Translations under genes and position numbers: made by a program | Part shown: positions 47,495 to 59,339 of the stretch, one piece after another | Position numbering within the stretch: the stretch's first letter is position 1 | Layout of the letters: every line of letters begins with the position of its first letter | From: Tridacna crocea | Lineage: Eukaryota > Mollusca > Bivalvia > Cardiida > Cardiidae | Length of the DNA stretch: 64,000 nt | Assembly: GCA_943736015.1 (NCBI GenBank) | Contig: OX031058.1 | Span: forward strand, 6,720,001-6,784,000 | Reading direction: 5' to 3' | Notes under the pieces: model-generated | Database searches by the model: none | The model's input: only the letters and a program-made list of their open reading frames with translations | What the model was told of the DNA's origin: nothing

Positions 47495-47945
47495 ATTTCA
47501 TGCTTTCCGGAAGGTTATCGAGAAATATCGGTGAAATATGTTTTGATATTTCATAGTTACGACAAGTGAAATTACCGATATTTTTTTTTCTAGTTACCTA
47601 GGTACAATTCGCGTGCCTTCAAGCAGATGGAAATATGACGTCATATACCTTACATTTCTCGCGCTTGACGTAATATTGTAATGCGTTGCTATGCGGAGGG
47701 GGTACGGCACGGGGAATAACTGAAAAGAACTGTACTGCACTTTGATAAAGCTCCTCATAGAAATGGTTAATAGCATGAAATGAATAGAATATTTGTTTTT
47801 GTCGGTTAAAGATCGAAGTTTTTTTCATCTCGTGAACACCATCGGTAATAGTTTCACTTGTAGCCGCCCCACTCGTGAAAATATTACCGATGATGTTCAC
47901 TCGATTAAATAAATTTCGCTCTCCAAGCAGAAAAAAAAAATATCC
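47495..47945 (-). mobile_element. family H element (minus)
   Basis: TTTCATGCTTTCCGGAAGG terminus, body with CTTGACGTAATATTGTAATG, foldback head at 47805-47935. Confidence 0.8.
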
Positions 47946-48116
47946 TTAATACATCTAGTGTGAAGTAAATGTAAGAAAACGAATAAGTGAAAGTAGAAAT
48001 TATCAAATTTATCAAAAGAAAAATCGAAAAACGTGTTGCAAGCCATTTAGTAAATTTTCTCCATGTCTAAGGACCATTCAACCTCGTAGTTCAGCTGGCT
48101 GTTTGAGAAAATGGCT

Positions 48117-48345
48117 TTAACCCATTACCACTCAATTCCTACTTTTGACGCCCCTGAGAAAGAAGCCTTTAGAAAACATTGTGGGAAAAGGAGAAAATGC
48201 TGGTAACCAGCATTTTCTCCTTTTTCCACAATGTTTTCTACCCTTCACAAAACAAACTTCAAATTTTCAGTCACTTTTATTTTGTCGTCTGCAAATGTTT
48301 TCAATTTGGACCAGTCTAAAATATTGTCGTTTGGTAATGGGTTAT
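48117..48345 (+). mobile_element. family A TTAA MITE (plus), full length
   Basis: TTAACCCATTACCACTCAAT to GGTAATGGGTTAT, 229 bp, hairpin at about 48174-48240. Very close to the copies at 25831 and 49954, so a young insertion. Confidence 0.9.
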
Positions 48346-48704
48346 GGATCATTTATTATAGGTTGATTAGCCATAAGTTACAAAAATATTTTCAAAGTTG
48401 TCTAGAGCAAATTAGTTTCAAGAACTAGCCGTGGACGAAAAAAAAACTAGAAGAGATAACTGGCCAGCGGTTCTACACGATCTATGGACAATTCAATTTT
48501 CAGCATAAATGCCTCGAATAGATTGATACTAAAACAATTTCCATATAAAAGACCTTGCCAATTGTTCAAAATTAATGCTATAAACTTCTGCTTACATACT
48601 TTCAATGGATAAATATTCAAATACGTTTAAGCGGCATTTTAGAGATAACAACATTTTGAATCACGACATAGCCTCTCCTTAAGCCGTCTCTGAAATATAG
48701 TGCG

Positions 48705-48747
48705 CCGCTAGAGGGCAGGACGAAATTCAATTTACAAAATGGCGGTT
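48705..48747 (+). promoter_or_regulatory. CTCF-like and YY1-like motifs
   Basis: CCGCTAGAGGGCAG (48705-48718) fits the CTCF core consensus at every position; CAAAATGGCGGTT (48735-48747) fits YY1. The two are 16 bp apart in unique DNA. Confidence 0.5.
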
Positions 48748-48772
48748 GAGAGAGTCGTTTTTCGATCAGGGG

Positions 48773-48907
48773 ATGACGGCAATGAATTTTTATCCGTCAT
48801 TACAGGAAGATTTCGGCATGTTGAGGTCTTTAGACATTAGGAACGCTGTCGCTGCTAATAACATCTCACGTCCCAAGAGTTCGGCCGCAGCGCGGAAGAA
48901 TAATTAA
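48773..48907 (+). CDS. possible 44-aa small ORF in unique DNA, unrecognised
   Basis: ATG at 48773 (second in-frame ATG at 48782) to TAA at 48905. The peptide begins MTAMNFYPSLQEDFGMLRS and ends KSSAAARKNN, with a composition unlike translated AT-rich repeat DNA. It starts 26 bp after the YY1-like motif. No family is recognised; it could be a microprotein, an alternative first exon or chance. No clear splice donor follows. Confidence 0.25.
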   Translation: MTAMNFYPSLQEDFGMLRSLDIRNAVAANNISRPKSSAAARKNN

Positions 48908-49953
48908 TATTCTGGTACAGTAGGACCGCATCACCTCTTTTCCTTGCAATAATTCCACTCATATTTTCAAACATCATCACATATGCTAATTAAAACTGAC
49001 GTCCCCCAACTTTCTTATGTACAGTCTTGACTTGAATAAACAATGTGCCGATTGCTTCGTCGTCGTTATTCCTGGTTCTTGGGGAAAACATTCAGCAGGG
49101 AAAGAATTTTACAATTCAAACAAAATTGAGAAATGTTAACTGCCTCCTTTTCTCTGACCACCGATGTTATATTTATGACAAAAGCTTTTAGCGGCTCCTG
49201 ACACGCATATAAACAAAATAAAGTGTACCCAAAAGGACACCAAGACAAAGTACTCGTAATGAAGCAGAGATTGCTTTTTGATCAAAGAGTCCTTCACATA
49301 TCAAATAACGAATGGAGAAATTGTTTAAAGCGAGCAATTATTTTATTTGGTAATAAGTTGGACAATCTTATTGTTGTTATTGTTTAAAATTGCAAACTGG
49401 TATCATCTGCTCAAAGGCTATAGTTTTTGCAGCTGAGCCCAGGATTTGTATTCACCTGCCATTCTTGAGATTACTCTTAACCTTATTCCCCAGAGTTTTC
49501 TAAATTTGAAAATAATTCAATATTAGTTGTTTTCATGAACATTGCTGAGTTCTTACTTGAAACAAAAAAAAGAAAAACTAATAAAAAGAAAAGAAATAAG
49601 AAAACTAATAAAAAGAAAAGAAAAACAGTGCAGGAAAAACTTTTGCAGTCAAATTAATGTAAACAAACATATATACATGTAGTCTATTTGATGGATATAA
49701 AACAAACGTTTGGCTTAAAATCACCTATCGAAAGAATTTTTCGGGAACTTTCTCTCTACCCATCTGATTATTTTACAAAAACCACTACAGAAAAAATACT
49801 TGAAGAATTTAAAATTGTACTTTAATGGTTTCGTCCATTAAACTCAATGTTAATTTTGACATCTGAAAAAGGTAGAGAGAATACAACAAATAGGACAGCA
49901 TATATACTTTCCTATCATCAGTTTGAAAGCATTTACATTAGACACCAAGCATA

Positions 49954-50182
49954 TTAACCCATTACAAAACGGCAATATTTTAGACTTGTCCAAATTGAAA
50001 GCATTTGCAGACGACAAAATAAAAGTGACTGAAAATTAGAAATTTGTTTTGTGAAGGGTAGAAAACATTGTGGGAAAAGGAGAAAATGCTGGTTACCAGC
50101 ATTTTCTCCTTTTCTCACAATGTTTTCTAAAGGCTTCTTTCTCAGGGGCGTCAAAAGTAGGTATTGTGTGGTAATGGGTTAA
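49954..50182 (-). mobile_element. family A TTAA MITE (minus), full length
   Basis: TTAACCCATTACAAAACGGC to GGTAATGGGTTAA, 229 bp, hairpin at about 50068-50130 with one arm difference. Confidence 0.9.
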
Positions 50183-50831
50183 AACGCTAGGTTCACAATA
50201 AATTACCCTTACACAGAGACTTTTATAGTTGTTTGAAAAGAACAACTTTCAAGAAACATTGCTAGAAAATATAAATTGACCTTAACAGTCTATCTTCTTT
50301 CTTTTGGGGATCATATTATCGATTCTGTAAATTGTGGATAATTTGTATTGCATCTTTTCAGTTGGGAAAACTGATGAATTTGCTATTCTGTTTGATGATA
50401 AAAGAATTTATAAATGTATTTATACACATAAGCCTACTAAAATAATTCGATTTCTATGCCAATGAAGGTGATCACTGTAATACATGAGATTAACTTGTTT
50501 GTTTCTCGTTATATAGTGCTAGTTGTGAGCATAAAGTCACTACTGAGTCTAGAATATGGATGAAATTGTTATAAAGACTCAATTTGTTATTGTTTATGGC
50601 TGTTCTCCAACTGTCTCTCACTCATCTGAAGCTAAGACCAAATAATGCTAAAATGTTACTTTAGAGTTAAATACATGTAGTCAAAAGTATGAAAATGAAA
50701 ATGAAAAGTTATGACAAAAGTAGATTTCTGGGATGATTTTGGTAAGTAAATAACATTGCAACATAGGAATTATGACGGAATTGTTCCATTCAATTGTATC
50801 TGAAAATGTTCAACACTATAATGACGTCATG

Positions 50832-50855
50832 CGTGTGTGTGTGTGTGTGTGTGTT
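50832..50855. repeat. (GT)n microsatellite
   Basis: GCGTGTGTGTGTGTGTGTGT followed by a T run. Confidence 0.9.
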
Positions 50856-51306
50856 TTTTTTTTAATCAAAGTAATGTCAGCAAACATATACGAGTATATG
50901 AGTTTTCATAGTGTTATTTCTTTCTCATTTTAGATCTCGATCTATATCGAGGCCGACAATCAAATTGGTAGCTGAATTTATTTTCTCTAAATACTGAAAA
51001 AAAAAAATCCATCGGTAAATTTAAGTCATTTTTATGTCATAAAGGAGCAGATTTATCGCGCCATGAAAAATCAATGAAATGGACATTAAATAAATACGCA
51101 ATGCTGAATTTAAAACGAGAGGGAAAAACAAAAGACAATTAGTAATATTTAATATTTAAGAACATATTTGTTGTCTGTGATATTGAATTAAGTGTATAAG
51201 GAATGAAAGGAACTTCTTTTCCTCTGTTTTCACCGAGGTATGCAAAAAAAGACGTGATAATTTTTGTTCATACCTCCATGGAAACGAACAAAGTTCTCTT
51301 TATTCT

Positions 51307-51524
51307 TTAACCCATTACCACACATTACCCAGTCCCTACTTTTGACGTCCCTGAGACAGAAAGACGTTTGCTTTAACATCTTGGCGCAGCATTTTCTCCT
51401 TTTCCCACAATGTTTTCTACCCTTCACAAAACAAATTTCAAATTTTCAGTCACTATTATTTTGTCGTCTGCAAAGGCTTTCAATGTAGACCAGTCTAAAA
51501 TATCGTCGTTTGGTAATGAGTTAA
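51307..51524 (+). mobile_element. family A TTAA MITE (plus), left hairpin arm replaced
   Basis: TTAACCCATTACC to GGTAATGAGTTAA, 218 bp. The left arm is replaced by ACATCTTGGCGCAGC and the first bases are partly duplicated (CACATTACCCAGTCCC), so this copy cannot fold. Confidence 0.85.
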
Positions 51525-52657
51525 GTTCACAACTTCTGACTGGCTGAACCATTTGGATTAGACAATCAGTTGTGTTACTTCCCAATTTAGACAGTAATTC
51601 CTGCTTTCGGTTTAAGAAGTAAGAAGCATTTCCTTATTTTCTTTTAGATATAGATCTACTGAAGATTCTGTTCTTTATATTTTTATAAGGAATGAGGAAA
51701 ACTTACTTTTTTATTTCATGGTAAAAAAAAGTGTTCACACAGTATTAAACCGCGAATTTCATAATCTAATCTAGAGAGTGATCATGTTGTTGTTTTTTTC
51801 ATACCTACATGAAAACAACAACAACAACAAAATCTCTTCATTCCTTTTAATTCAATATCACAGACAGCAAATATACACTCAAATAATACTAACAATTTTT
51901 TTTTTTGTAAATCCTGCATTGAAAATTTATTTAGTCTCCACTTCACATATAGGCCTACATGTATTTCATGGCAAGGTAAATCTGCCCGTTCATGACTTAA
52001 AAATGACGTCAATTCATAAAGTCATTATAATATCGAACACTTGCAGATTTACTATAAATGAGTCAATGCTCTAAAATTAAGTCGAAAATAAGATTGTTTG
52101 AACTCAGCAAAGCGACAATGAGTTTTCGGCTCTCTCTTTGAGTTTACTTTTGGATTTTTTTCGCCAATACTCAGAGAAAATTAAAAATCAGCCAGCAATT
52201 TGAACTTTGGACTCAATAAAGACCTGAAACCAAAAAGAAAAACATTTTAAAATCTCGTATACATGTGTTTTTACATTAATTTGACTGCAAAAGTACTTCA
52301 GGCAGTGCGGCCCTGCCTATTGTTTCTATGGAGCAATGGAAAAAAATCAGCTAATCAGTACTCGCCAATGTTCATGAAAAAAAAATCTAATATTGAATTA
52401 TCTATGCATAACTATGACAGATACTGAATTTTAAAAATGTTGTGTTTATGTTGTGATGATGACGATTATGATGAAAACAATAGTAAAAGTAATGATAATA
52501 ATGATAATCCATCTTCCACTCTTCAGACCACGCCCATGATAAACCCCACCCAGTTTTCTATTCATCCACCAGTCCCAACAGTCAGAATCCGATGAGGACA
52601 TCTCTAATTGAAAACAAAATAGCACTCAATGACTAAGACCCGTCCATTTTGGGCGCG

Positions 52658-52668
52658 TAATTCAATTA
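52658..52668. promoter_or_regulatory. TAATTCAATTA paired-homeodomain dimer site (intron 2)
   Basis: Exact reverse complement of the site at 27864, set in a unique GC-richer island (52500-52790) with a further CTAATTGAAA at about 52601. Confidence 0.45.
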
Positions 52669-52801
52669 CGTAAATGTGCTATCTCCTGCGAGCTTATTGA
52701 AAGAACCGACTTAACACGGACGCACTTAGAATTCCAACGAACGGAGAACGCTAGCGCGGTTTTGCATGCCTAGTTAAAGATATTCGTTATTTCCTGGAAA
52801 A

Positions 52802-53020
52802 TTAATCCTTTACCAGGAAAGCTGGTGTTTTAAAGACTCTAGAGAGGAGGAGTGTGAAAAACTTTGAAAACATTTGTGGGAAAAGAAGAAAATGCTGGTA
52901 ACCAGCATTTTCTTCTTTTGCCACAAACGTTTTTATACCCTTTAAAAGACAAGTCCCGGTTCACGTAGACATTTAAGATTTGTTATTTGTAAATGCTTCC
53001 GGTTTGGAGGAGTATTAAAC
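52802..53020 (+). mobile_element. family A MITE (plus), diverged
   Basis: TTAATCCTTTACCAGGAAAG start; the hairpin at about 52870-52930 carries matched changes in both arms (AAAGAAGAAAATGC with GCATTTTCTTCTTTT), so pairing is kept. The right end is diverged. Confidence 0.75.
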
Positions 53021-53530
53021 TCTGCTCACACTGATACAGTTCTAGAGTTCTAGATACAGTCATGTATTTACGGAGTAAACTAAACTTAAGGTAGTGTACC
53101 CGTAATAGAAAACAGCTATTTCCACTATGATATTATCCTACAAAATTTACTAAGATTAAAAATGAGTATTATTGTACTATTTTCACCGAGCCACTTTTTT
53201 TCCTTTTTGTCCCTCCTAGAATTATCATTTATAAATCTAAAACCACTATATTCTCATTACAAAGGGATATGATAATTACGTCCCTTTTCTGGAAACTAAC
53301 AAAACTATCAACAAATAATTTCAAGATAGACATCAAAGGAATTCCTTCTTGTTTAAAAATGTGCAAAAGTATTATATCTGTATAAATCTGTCTTTATCAA
53401 CGGTCAAAAAATTTTATGCCATGCTGCACTAGAAGTATTACGGGTTCACTACCTTAATAAAGAAGGAAAGGTCCATTCCTGGATGTCCCAACAGTACTTA
53501 TATGAGGCACATTACAAACATTATTTACTC

Positions 53531-53580
53531 AGGTCAGCCTGCGCAGTGCTTGCAGGCTGACCTAGGTCGAAACCTTTTGC
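53531..53580. repeat. family K hairpin
   Basis: AGGTCAGCCTGCGCAG and its near-complement TGCAGGCTGACCTAGG, followed by the K-element body up to the family A copy at 53693. Confidence 0.7.
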
Positions 53581-53692
53581 TATAGGTCAATTTTCTGTAT
53601 GTCACAGGACCAGTTCACTTAATGATTCAGTCAATTGTTAGACAAAATTGATTTTATTGATTCATAATTGTGTGGTGCCTTGTGCAGGTTAA

Positions 53693-53922
53693 CTAACTCA
53701 TTACCAAATGACAAAATTCTGTGTTTGTCCAAATCGAAAGCATTTGTAGCCGACAAAATAAAAGTGACTAAAAATTTAAAATTTGTTTTGGGAAGGGTAG
53801 AAAGCATTGTGGGAAAAGGAGAAAATGCTGGTTACCAGTATTTTCTCCTTTTCCCACAATGTTTTCTAAAGGCTTCTTTTCTCAGGGTCGTCAAAAGTAG
53901 GGATTGTGTGGTAATGGGTTAA
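53693..53922 (-). mobile_element. family A TTAA MITE (minus)
   Basis: CTAACTCATTACCAAATGAC to GGTAATGGGTTAA, 230 bp, hairpin at about 53807-53868. Confidence 0.88.
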
Positions 53923-53990
53923 CCATAGTCGATATTTTTGGCAGATCTCCTTTTCATAGAGCATGATCTCGTATTTGTACTCGTCTTTGT

Positions 53991-54505
53991 TGAACATGCT
54001 TTCCGGTAGGTTATAAAAAATATCGGTGAAATATTTTTCGATATTTCATGGTTATGACCAGTGGAAATATCGACTGTTGTATTCTAGCACTTCAATTAAA
54101 GGCGGGAACAGTTGTTCCTACGCACTAGTTACCGAGGTATAATGGGCGTACCTCACAACCAGATGGAGATATGACGTCATTTACCTTAGACTTCTCGCTC
54201 TTGACGTAACATTGCTATGCTTTGCCGTCTGTGGGAGGGATATGCCATGGGGAAACAGAAAAGAACTGTACTGAGCGAAAAGAAGTATAGTTTTGATTAA
54301 GTTCCCCCACCCCAAAGGGTTAAAAGCATGAAATAAATTGAACGATTTTTTTCTGTTAAAGATCGAATTTTATTTCATCGAGTGAACATCATCGGTAATG
54401 TTTTCACTCGTGGCTGCTCCAGTCGTAAAAATATCACCGATGATGCTCGCTCTATGAAATAAAGTGAAATCATTCAGCGTAAAAAACAAATATCCTCTAT
54501 GTATT
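53991..54505 (-). mobile_element. family H element (minus)
   Basis: CATGCTTTCCGGTAGG terminus, extra AAAGGCGGGAACAGTTG segment, body, and diverged foldback head ending TATCCTC. Confidence 0.8.
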
Positions 54506-54627
54506 TAATTAAGTATTCATGGGTTCTACCCCCCACCCCCTAAAATAGAAGCTGAAACCTACAGGCGTGCATTTAGGTATTGCAAACTAACTCGCAGTTC
54601 CAAAAGGTCGCTGCAAGCACGGCAGTC

Positions 54628-54653
54628 GTTGTTGTTGTTGTTGTTGTTGTTGT
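54628..54653. repeat. (GTT)n microsatellite
   Basis: Eight GTT units. Other short tracts: CGTT at 29028-29046, ATT at 45181-45198, ATTC/ACTC at 56850-56890, C-rich at 1819-1852. Confidence 0.9.
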
Positions 54654-54659
54654 TTTTTA

Positions 54660-56050
54660 TAATAATAATTTATTTAAAAGATACGAACGAAAGACTACAT
54701 TGATCATAATGGTTGAAAAAAGTCAAATGAATTAGTTTCTGCGGTTGCAGTTATTTTTACTGGCTTCTATTTTCTTAAGTGCATTTTTACGCATCGAAAT
54801 TCAAAGATTGACGAAATGTTTGCTAAATTTATTTATCATTACCGAAGGTTGTCACGTAATCTATTACCGATGATGATAGTGTTGATGATGACTACGGTGA
54901 TGACTATGATGCTTATGATAAAGATGAATCATGATTATGATATTGTAATAAGTGTCTGAATAAAGCATGAAAAATTAAAATTCACTAGTGTCAATTTTCG
55001 CCACTTTATTTCTCGACCCCATCACGCTGAAAACATTGTTATCATTTTCCTTTTTCTATCACGCCGTTCTCTTCGTTGATTGCATGCCGTCTTTACCGGC
55101 GAGCGCCTGAATGAACCGTGTTTTCTGGAGTTCTGAATCGGGAATTGAACAATCTCTTCGGAGAAATGGAACAATTATTTAACCCGTTTCCCGCCATGCG
55201 AGTTTTGGACTTCGACAAAAACCGAAATAATTCTTTATAAAATGGAATATGGGGAAAAATGAGAGATTTTTCAGACACAATGTTTTAAATGCAATGCAAG
55301 ATTTTTTTTGATATTGTAAGAAATGGAAAAAAAATTCTTATAAGCATTATCTCTATTTCCTACAATGTTAACCAAACAGATCGTATGCTGCATTTCCAAG
55401 CAAAGCCCTAAATGAAGGAAAGAACCAAATCAATTCCGTTTCCCGAATTTTCCAGCGGAACGCGAATCGCCATATGTACCTTTTTTTCCTCCTTCCGTGA
55501 GAGAATGAGAGAGTAACGTGGCGCGCTTTTCATCACGAGAGTTTTCGAGGTCGGAACCGTTAATGAGGGTCCTTCCGTCTTGAAGTCGATTAACCCTTCA
55601 TCCCTATGTTAAAAATTCGAATCTGTATCTACTAACCATGCCTTTTAAGGTGTTAAACTTTCTAATCATTACATATATTGCCACCATCCAGAATAAATAG
55701 ATCTAGTAACTTATATTGAAATTCGAATTTACAAATAAATAGAATTAAATCTAAATAGTAAACCTAACAATATCATATATCCATTTCATATATTATTTAT
55801 TTCGCATTTCAATAGATATTCAAGGAGTAAAGGGTTAAAAAGAGAGAGGTTGGAACGCAATCAAAGTCTATTTTCGTCCAATTACGTATGTAAATTGAGC
55901 GTCCCCAGAATTTTGCAGAGCTCTTCATTAAGAAGGCAAATATTTTACCAGCCATGTTCCATATTAAAATATTTTTCGAAATCTCACCCGGAGGGGAAAA
56001 ACTTTTTCTCAAAGGTTCCTTCAATTTTCGACAGCCTTTGAATAATAAGC
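54660..56050. other. mostly unique intron 2 stretch
   Basis: Contains GAT/TGA-rich sequence (54865-54935), one ruined hairpin (55295-55370), and GC-richer unique blocks at 55080-55150, 55440-55590 and 55840-56040 (with CCAATTACGTATG and TTCATTAAGAAGG). No exon is recognised. Confidence 0.35.
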
Positions 56051-56103
56051 GGTATAGAAAATTGTCTGCTGTTTCCATTTTTTTTTTAAAATAAGAAACG
56101 TTC

Positions 56104-56331
56104 TTAACTCTTTCACAAACGACAAAATTTTGGACTGGTCCAAATTGAAAGCATATGCAGACGACAAAAAATGTAACTCAAAAATTGAAATTTGATTTAG
56201 GAAGGATAGAAAACATTGTGGAAAAAGGAGAAAATGCTGCCTACCAGCATTTCCCTTTTTCCCACAATGTTTTCTAAAAACTTCTTTCTCAGGGTCATCA
56301 AAAGTAGGGATTAAGTGGTAATGGGTTTTAA
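56104..56331 (-). mobile_element. family A TTAA MITE (minus)
   Basis: TTAACTCTTTCACAAACGAC to AATGGGTTTTAA, 228 bp. The hairpin arm is shortened (GCATTTCCC). The closing TTAA is shared with the next copy. Confidence 0.85.
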
Positions 56332-56555
56332 TTCTTTACCACACAGTCACGATTTTAACAGCCCTGAGGAAGAAGACCTTCAAAAACACTGTGGAAAAAG
56401 GAGAAAAATCTGCTTAACAGAATTTCTCCTTTTTCCATAATGTTTTCTACCCTACCAAAAAGCAAATCTCAACTTTGGAGTCACAGTCATCTTGTCGTCT
56501 GCAAATGCTTTTAATTTGGGCATCTTTACAATTTTGTCGTTTGGTGAAGACTTAA
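56328..56555 (+). mobile_element. family A TTAA MITE (plus), tail to the previous copy
   Basis: TTAATTCTTTACCACACAGT to TTTGGTGAAGACTTAA. Hairpin centre changed to ATCTGCTTAACAGAATT. A third, ruined copy follows at 56580-56790. Confidence 0.8.
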
Positions 56556-57067
56556 AGATAGACATAGGCTAAAGGTGAACTCATAACCAGACGATAATAT
56601 TTTGGACTTGTGCAGACGACAAAGTACCTACAGTTCAAATTGTTCGACTTGTATCTGAAAGGTTGGAAAAGTACTGAAAAGAAAAGAGAGAGTGAATGTG
56701 CTGGTCATTTGTATTTTCTCCTTTTCCCACAATGTATTCAAGAATCTTGTTTCGAAGGTTCATTAAAACTAAGGAATGTTGGGTTGAAATATGTTCAGTG
56801 AAATATTGGATGAAATTTATGACTGGATCACTGTTAGATCTAAAAGCCATTCATTCATTCATTCACTCATTCACTCACTCACTCATTCATTTTTCAAAAG
56901 CTTGATTACCAAGGGGAAGACTAGGGACCGTACTTGACAATCATCCAAAGTTTTTTTCTTTTTAAGCCCAAACTTCAAAACTACCCACTTTTTTCTCTTA
57001 GACAAAAAGGTTTCAGCTAATCAGATAACTAGAATAGGGACTTGGAGAGGTGAACCTCTCAGCAAAG

Positions 57068-57134
57068 CGGAAAGTGTAAATCAAAGATCAGACTGTACGT
57101 TTTGTACAGTCTGATCTTTGATATGCACTTGCCG
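57068..57134. repeat. family D palindrome, just upstream of exon 3
   Basis: CAAAGATCAGACTGTACG with GTACAGTCTGATCTTTG; exact arms of 17 bp. It ends about 117 bp before the exon 3 acceptor. Confidence 0.8.
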
Positions 57135-57251
57135 TAAAAGCAGCTATAGTTTTGAAAGGCACTTTCAAGAAGGGTTAGTTCTTTCTCAAGAAAAGCAAAA
57201 AACTGTGGACAAGATTCCGAATTATACATATGCTTCACTTGTTCATTTCAG

Positions 57252-57554
57252 GTATGGTTCCAAAATCGCCGTGCCAAATATAGAAAGCAAGAGAAACAGC
57301 TTGCCAAATCTCTGTCTCCGGTCATTCCAACGTGTAACGGTATGATGAGAAACATCTACCCCTCAAACAACAGGCCCTACGGCACGTACCCCAGTCCCGG
57401 GAGCATGAACAACATGGCCCGATACCCCCAGATGAACACCTCCTACTCGCCCGTAGCCCAGTTCCCAAGTATGAACACGATGCAAACCAATATGGCCGCC
57501 TCGATGCCAAGACAAATACAGCAATTTCCGGGAATGACGTCAGATTATAACTTG
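57252..57554 (+). CDS. prop1: prop1-like exon 3 (homeodomain helix 3 and Met/Asn/Pro-rich region)
   Basis: The acceptor is TTTCAG at 57251 and the donor is TTG|GTAAGT. Encodes residues 130-230. It opens with VWFQNRRAKYRKQE, the rest of recognition helix 3, with W48, F49, N51 and R53 intact and Gln at position 50, which sets the TAAT-type DNA specificity. Next come KQLAK and CNGMMRNIY, a block shared by invertebrate Prop/UNC-42 proteins, then a Met/Asn/Pro/Ser-rich, probably disordered, region. Codon use is clearly more GC-rich than the surrounding introns, as expected for a constrained exon. The minus-strand reading frame here is a shadow. Confidence 0.95.
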
Positions 57555-58083
57555 GTAAGTACTCTATAACTTTAACAACAGGGCACGTTTTCACTTTACT
57601 ATTTTCAATAAGCCAATTAGAAATTATGTTACTTTGAAATTTTAGGAAACTCTATAAAGAGCTGGGGAAATATCAGAAAAATAGAACAAATTTTATTTTG
57701 CGACAATTACACAGTTGTACATAGTCAATGAAAATTAGAAAAAAAAAAAAATGGGGGAAAATGAGTAGAATTAGAGCTGGTGTGAAGAACGTGTTAATTT
57801 TCTAATAAAATTGGTAATAGAAAGTAGCGCATGTATATGTGACCCGTCACGCAAAAAGGAACCTTCTGGGAACTGCGAAAAGTGTCAACCCTGGTCACTG
57901 ATTGAAAAGTAACCATTGTACCTTGTTGCACAATCAGTTATGAACTATCAACATAAACTGACAAAACTATGTTGTTATGTGATCCTTGGATATATGAAAA
58001 CTTTGCAAAGAGCAGCAAGTTTCGACCCATCAGCCTGTGCGGACATGCATCGTACCTTTTGCGAAAGCATTAACCCTTCCCCT

Positions 58084-58311
58084 TTAACTCTTTCCCAAAC
58101 GACAAACTTTTGGACTAGTTCAAATTCAAAGCATTTGCAGACGACAATTCAACTCTTGCTGAATAGATGATTTCTGTCTATGATAGGATGAAAACATTGT
58201 GGGAAAAGGAGAAAATGCTGGTTACCAGCATTTTCTCTTTTTCCTACAATGTTTTCAAAAGGCTACTATTCCAGACCCGTAAAAACCAGGGATTGTTTGG
58301 GAAAGGGTTAA
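58084..58311 (-). mobile_element. family A TTAA MITE (minus), intron 3
   Basis: TTAACTCTTTCCCAAACGAC to GGGAAAGGGTTAA, hairpin at about 58192-58254. It lies 38 bp from the palindrome F copy at 58349. Confidence 0.88.
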
Positions 58312-58348
58312 GAGAGCAGAGCAGGCCTCATGTTTTACCTTGCAAAGG

Positions 58349-58435
58349 CATATCGTCGGTGTGCTTCCAAAACCTCGTAACTACAGCTTGTAACAAGCTG
58401 TAGTTACGAGGTTTTGGAAGCACACCGACGATATG
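58349..58435. repeat. family F perfect palindrome, copy 3 (intron 3)
   Basis: 87 bp: two exact 43-bp arms around one central base. The arms begin CATATCGTCGGTGTGCTTCC, differing from copies 1 and 2 in both arms at the same paired positions (GTGTGCTTCC for GTTTACTTC). Confidence 0.9.
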
Positions 58436-58453
58436 TAATTGAAAAATTACTTT

Positions 58454-58659
58454 TTAACCTTTTACCACTAAACTCCCGACTTTTAATGACCCGAAAAGAG
58501 AGAGTATCTGAAAACATTTGGCAACCAGCATTTTCTCCTTTTCCCATGATATTTTCTATCCTAAAAAAATGATAAACTTTTTGAACGACAATGAATGTCA
58601 TTTTACAGATGCTTTCAATTTGGATTTGTCTAAAACTATTTTGCGTGGAAAAGGGTTAA
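58454..58659 (+). mobile_element. family A MITE (plus), left hairpin arm deleted
   Basis: TTAACCTTTTACCACTAAAC to GAAAAGGGTTAA, 206 bp, keeps only the right arm CCAGCATTTTCTCC. Confidence 0.8.
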
Positions 58660-59339
58660 GTATTTATAAAACAAACCGTTCAATGTCAGCGATTTAACTC
58701 TTTTCCAAATAACATCTTCTCTTAATAATCCTGATTAGGAATTTCTCGGCAACTTAATCAAGGGTAACAACGTCACAAGAAGTGATATCGGACCTGGGCA
58801 TTTTCATAACTTATGTCCGCCATATTGAAAAGTAAGTACGATATGAAGATAGAATGAGGCTAGCTTGGGTGGATACAAACGGACTGCAAAGACTATCATG
58901 TATTTATCAAAGACATTAGATGAATACATTTAATATTCTGATGTTTTAGACAGGAAGCAGATGTCTATATGCACAAACACTTTGACCAAATATCAAAAAG
59001 TGATTGGGTTTTAATAGTTGGTCGAAGTCTATTCCATTATTATAAGTAGTTAACAAAAGCTTTGACAAAAAACAAAGTCCCTAGGCATTGTACGCTTTGG
59101 AGGTCTAAAGACTTTTTCAGATCATTTAAAGGAACGATTACAAAAAAAAAAACAAACACGCACATTGACTTTATAACAAGGGTATGATATCACTATCTGT
59201 GACGTCACACTGACGCACGTTGTGAGGGGTGTTAATGGGAAAAGATTTAAAGAAAAAAAAAAAGAGGTCACCAACATTACAAAGTATAGGTACCTCTTTT
59301 TTCCACCAAAGCAAATGCCATAAAAGTGAAGTAAATTTC

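Larger units (their letters stand above)
41868..57251 (+). other. prop1: intron 2 of prop1-like gene (splits the homeodomain)
   Basis: GT (GTATGT) to AG (TTTCAG), phase 0, about 15.4 kb, between homeodomain residues 46 and 47. It contains the THAP/Kolobok-like element (42362-45739), family A copies, H elements at 42118, 47495 and 53991, CTCF-like motifs at 46547 and 48705, and an exact TAATTCAATTA site at 52658. Confidence 0.85.

Noticed and set aside
57322..57594. 90-codon minus-strand frame with Cys/Ser/Arg-rich sequence
   Set aside because: Shadow of homeobox exon 3 on the opposite strand.
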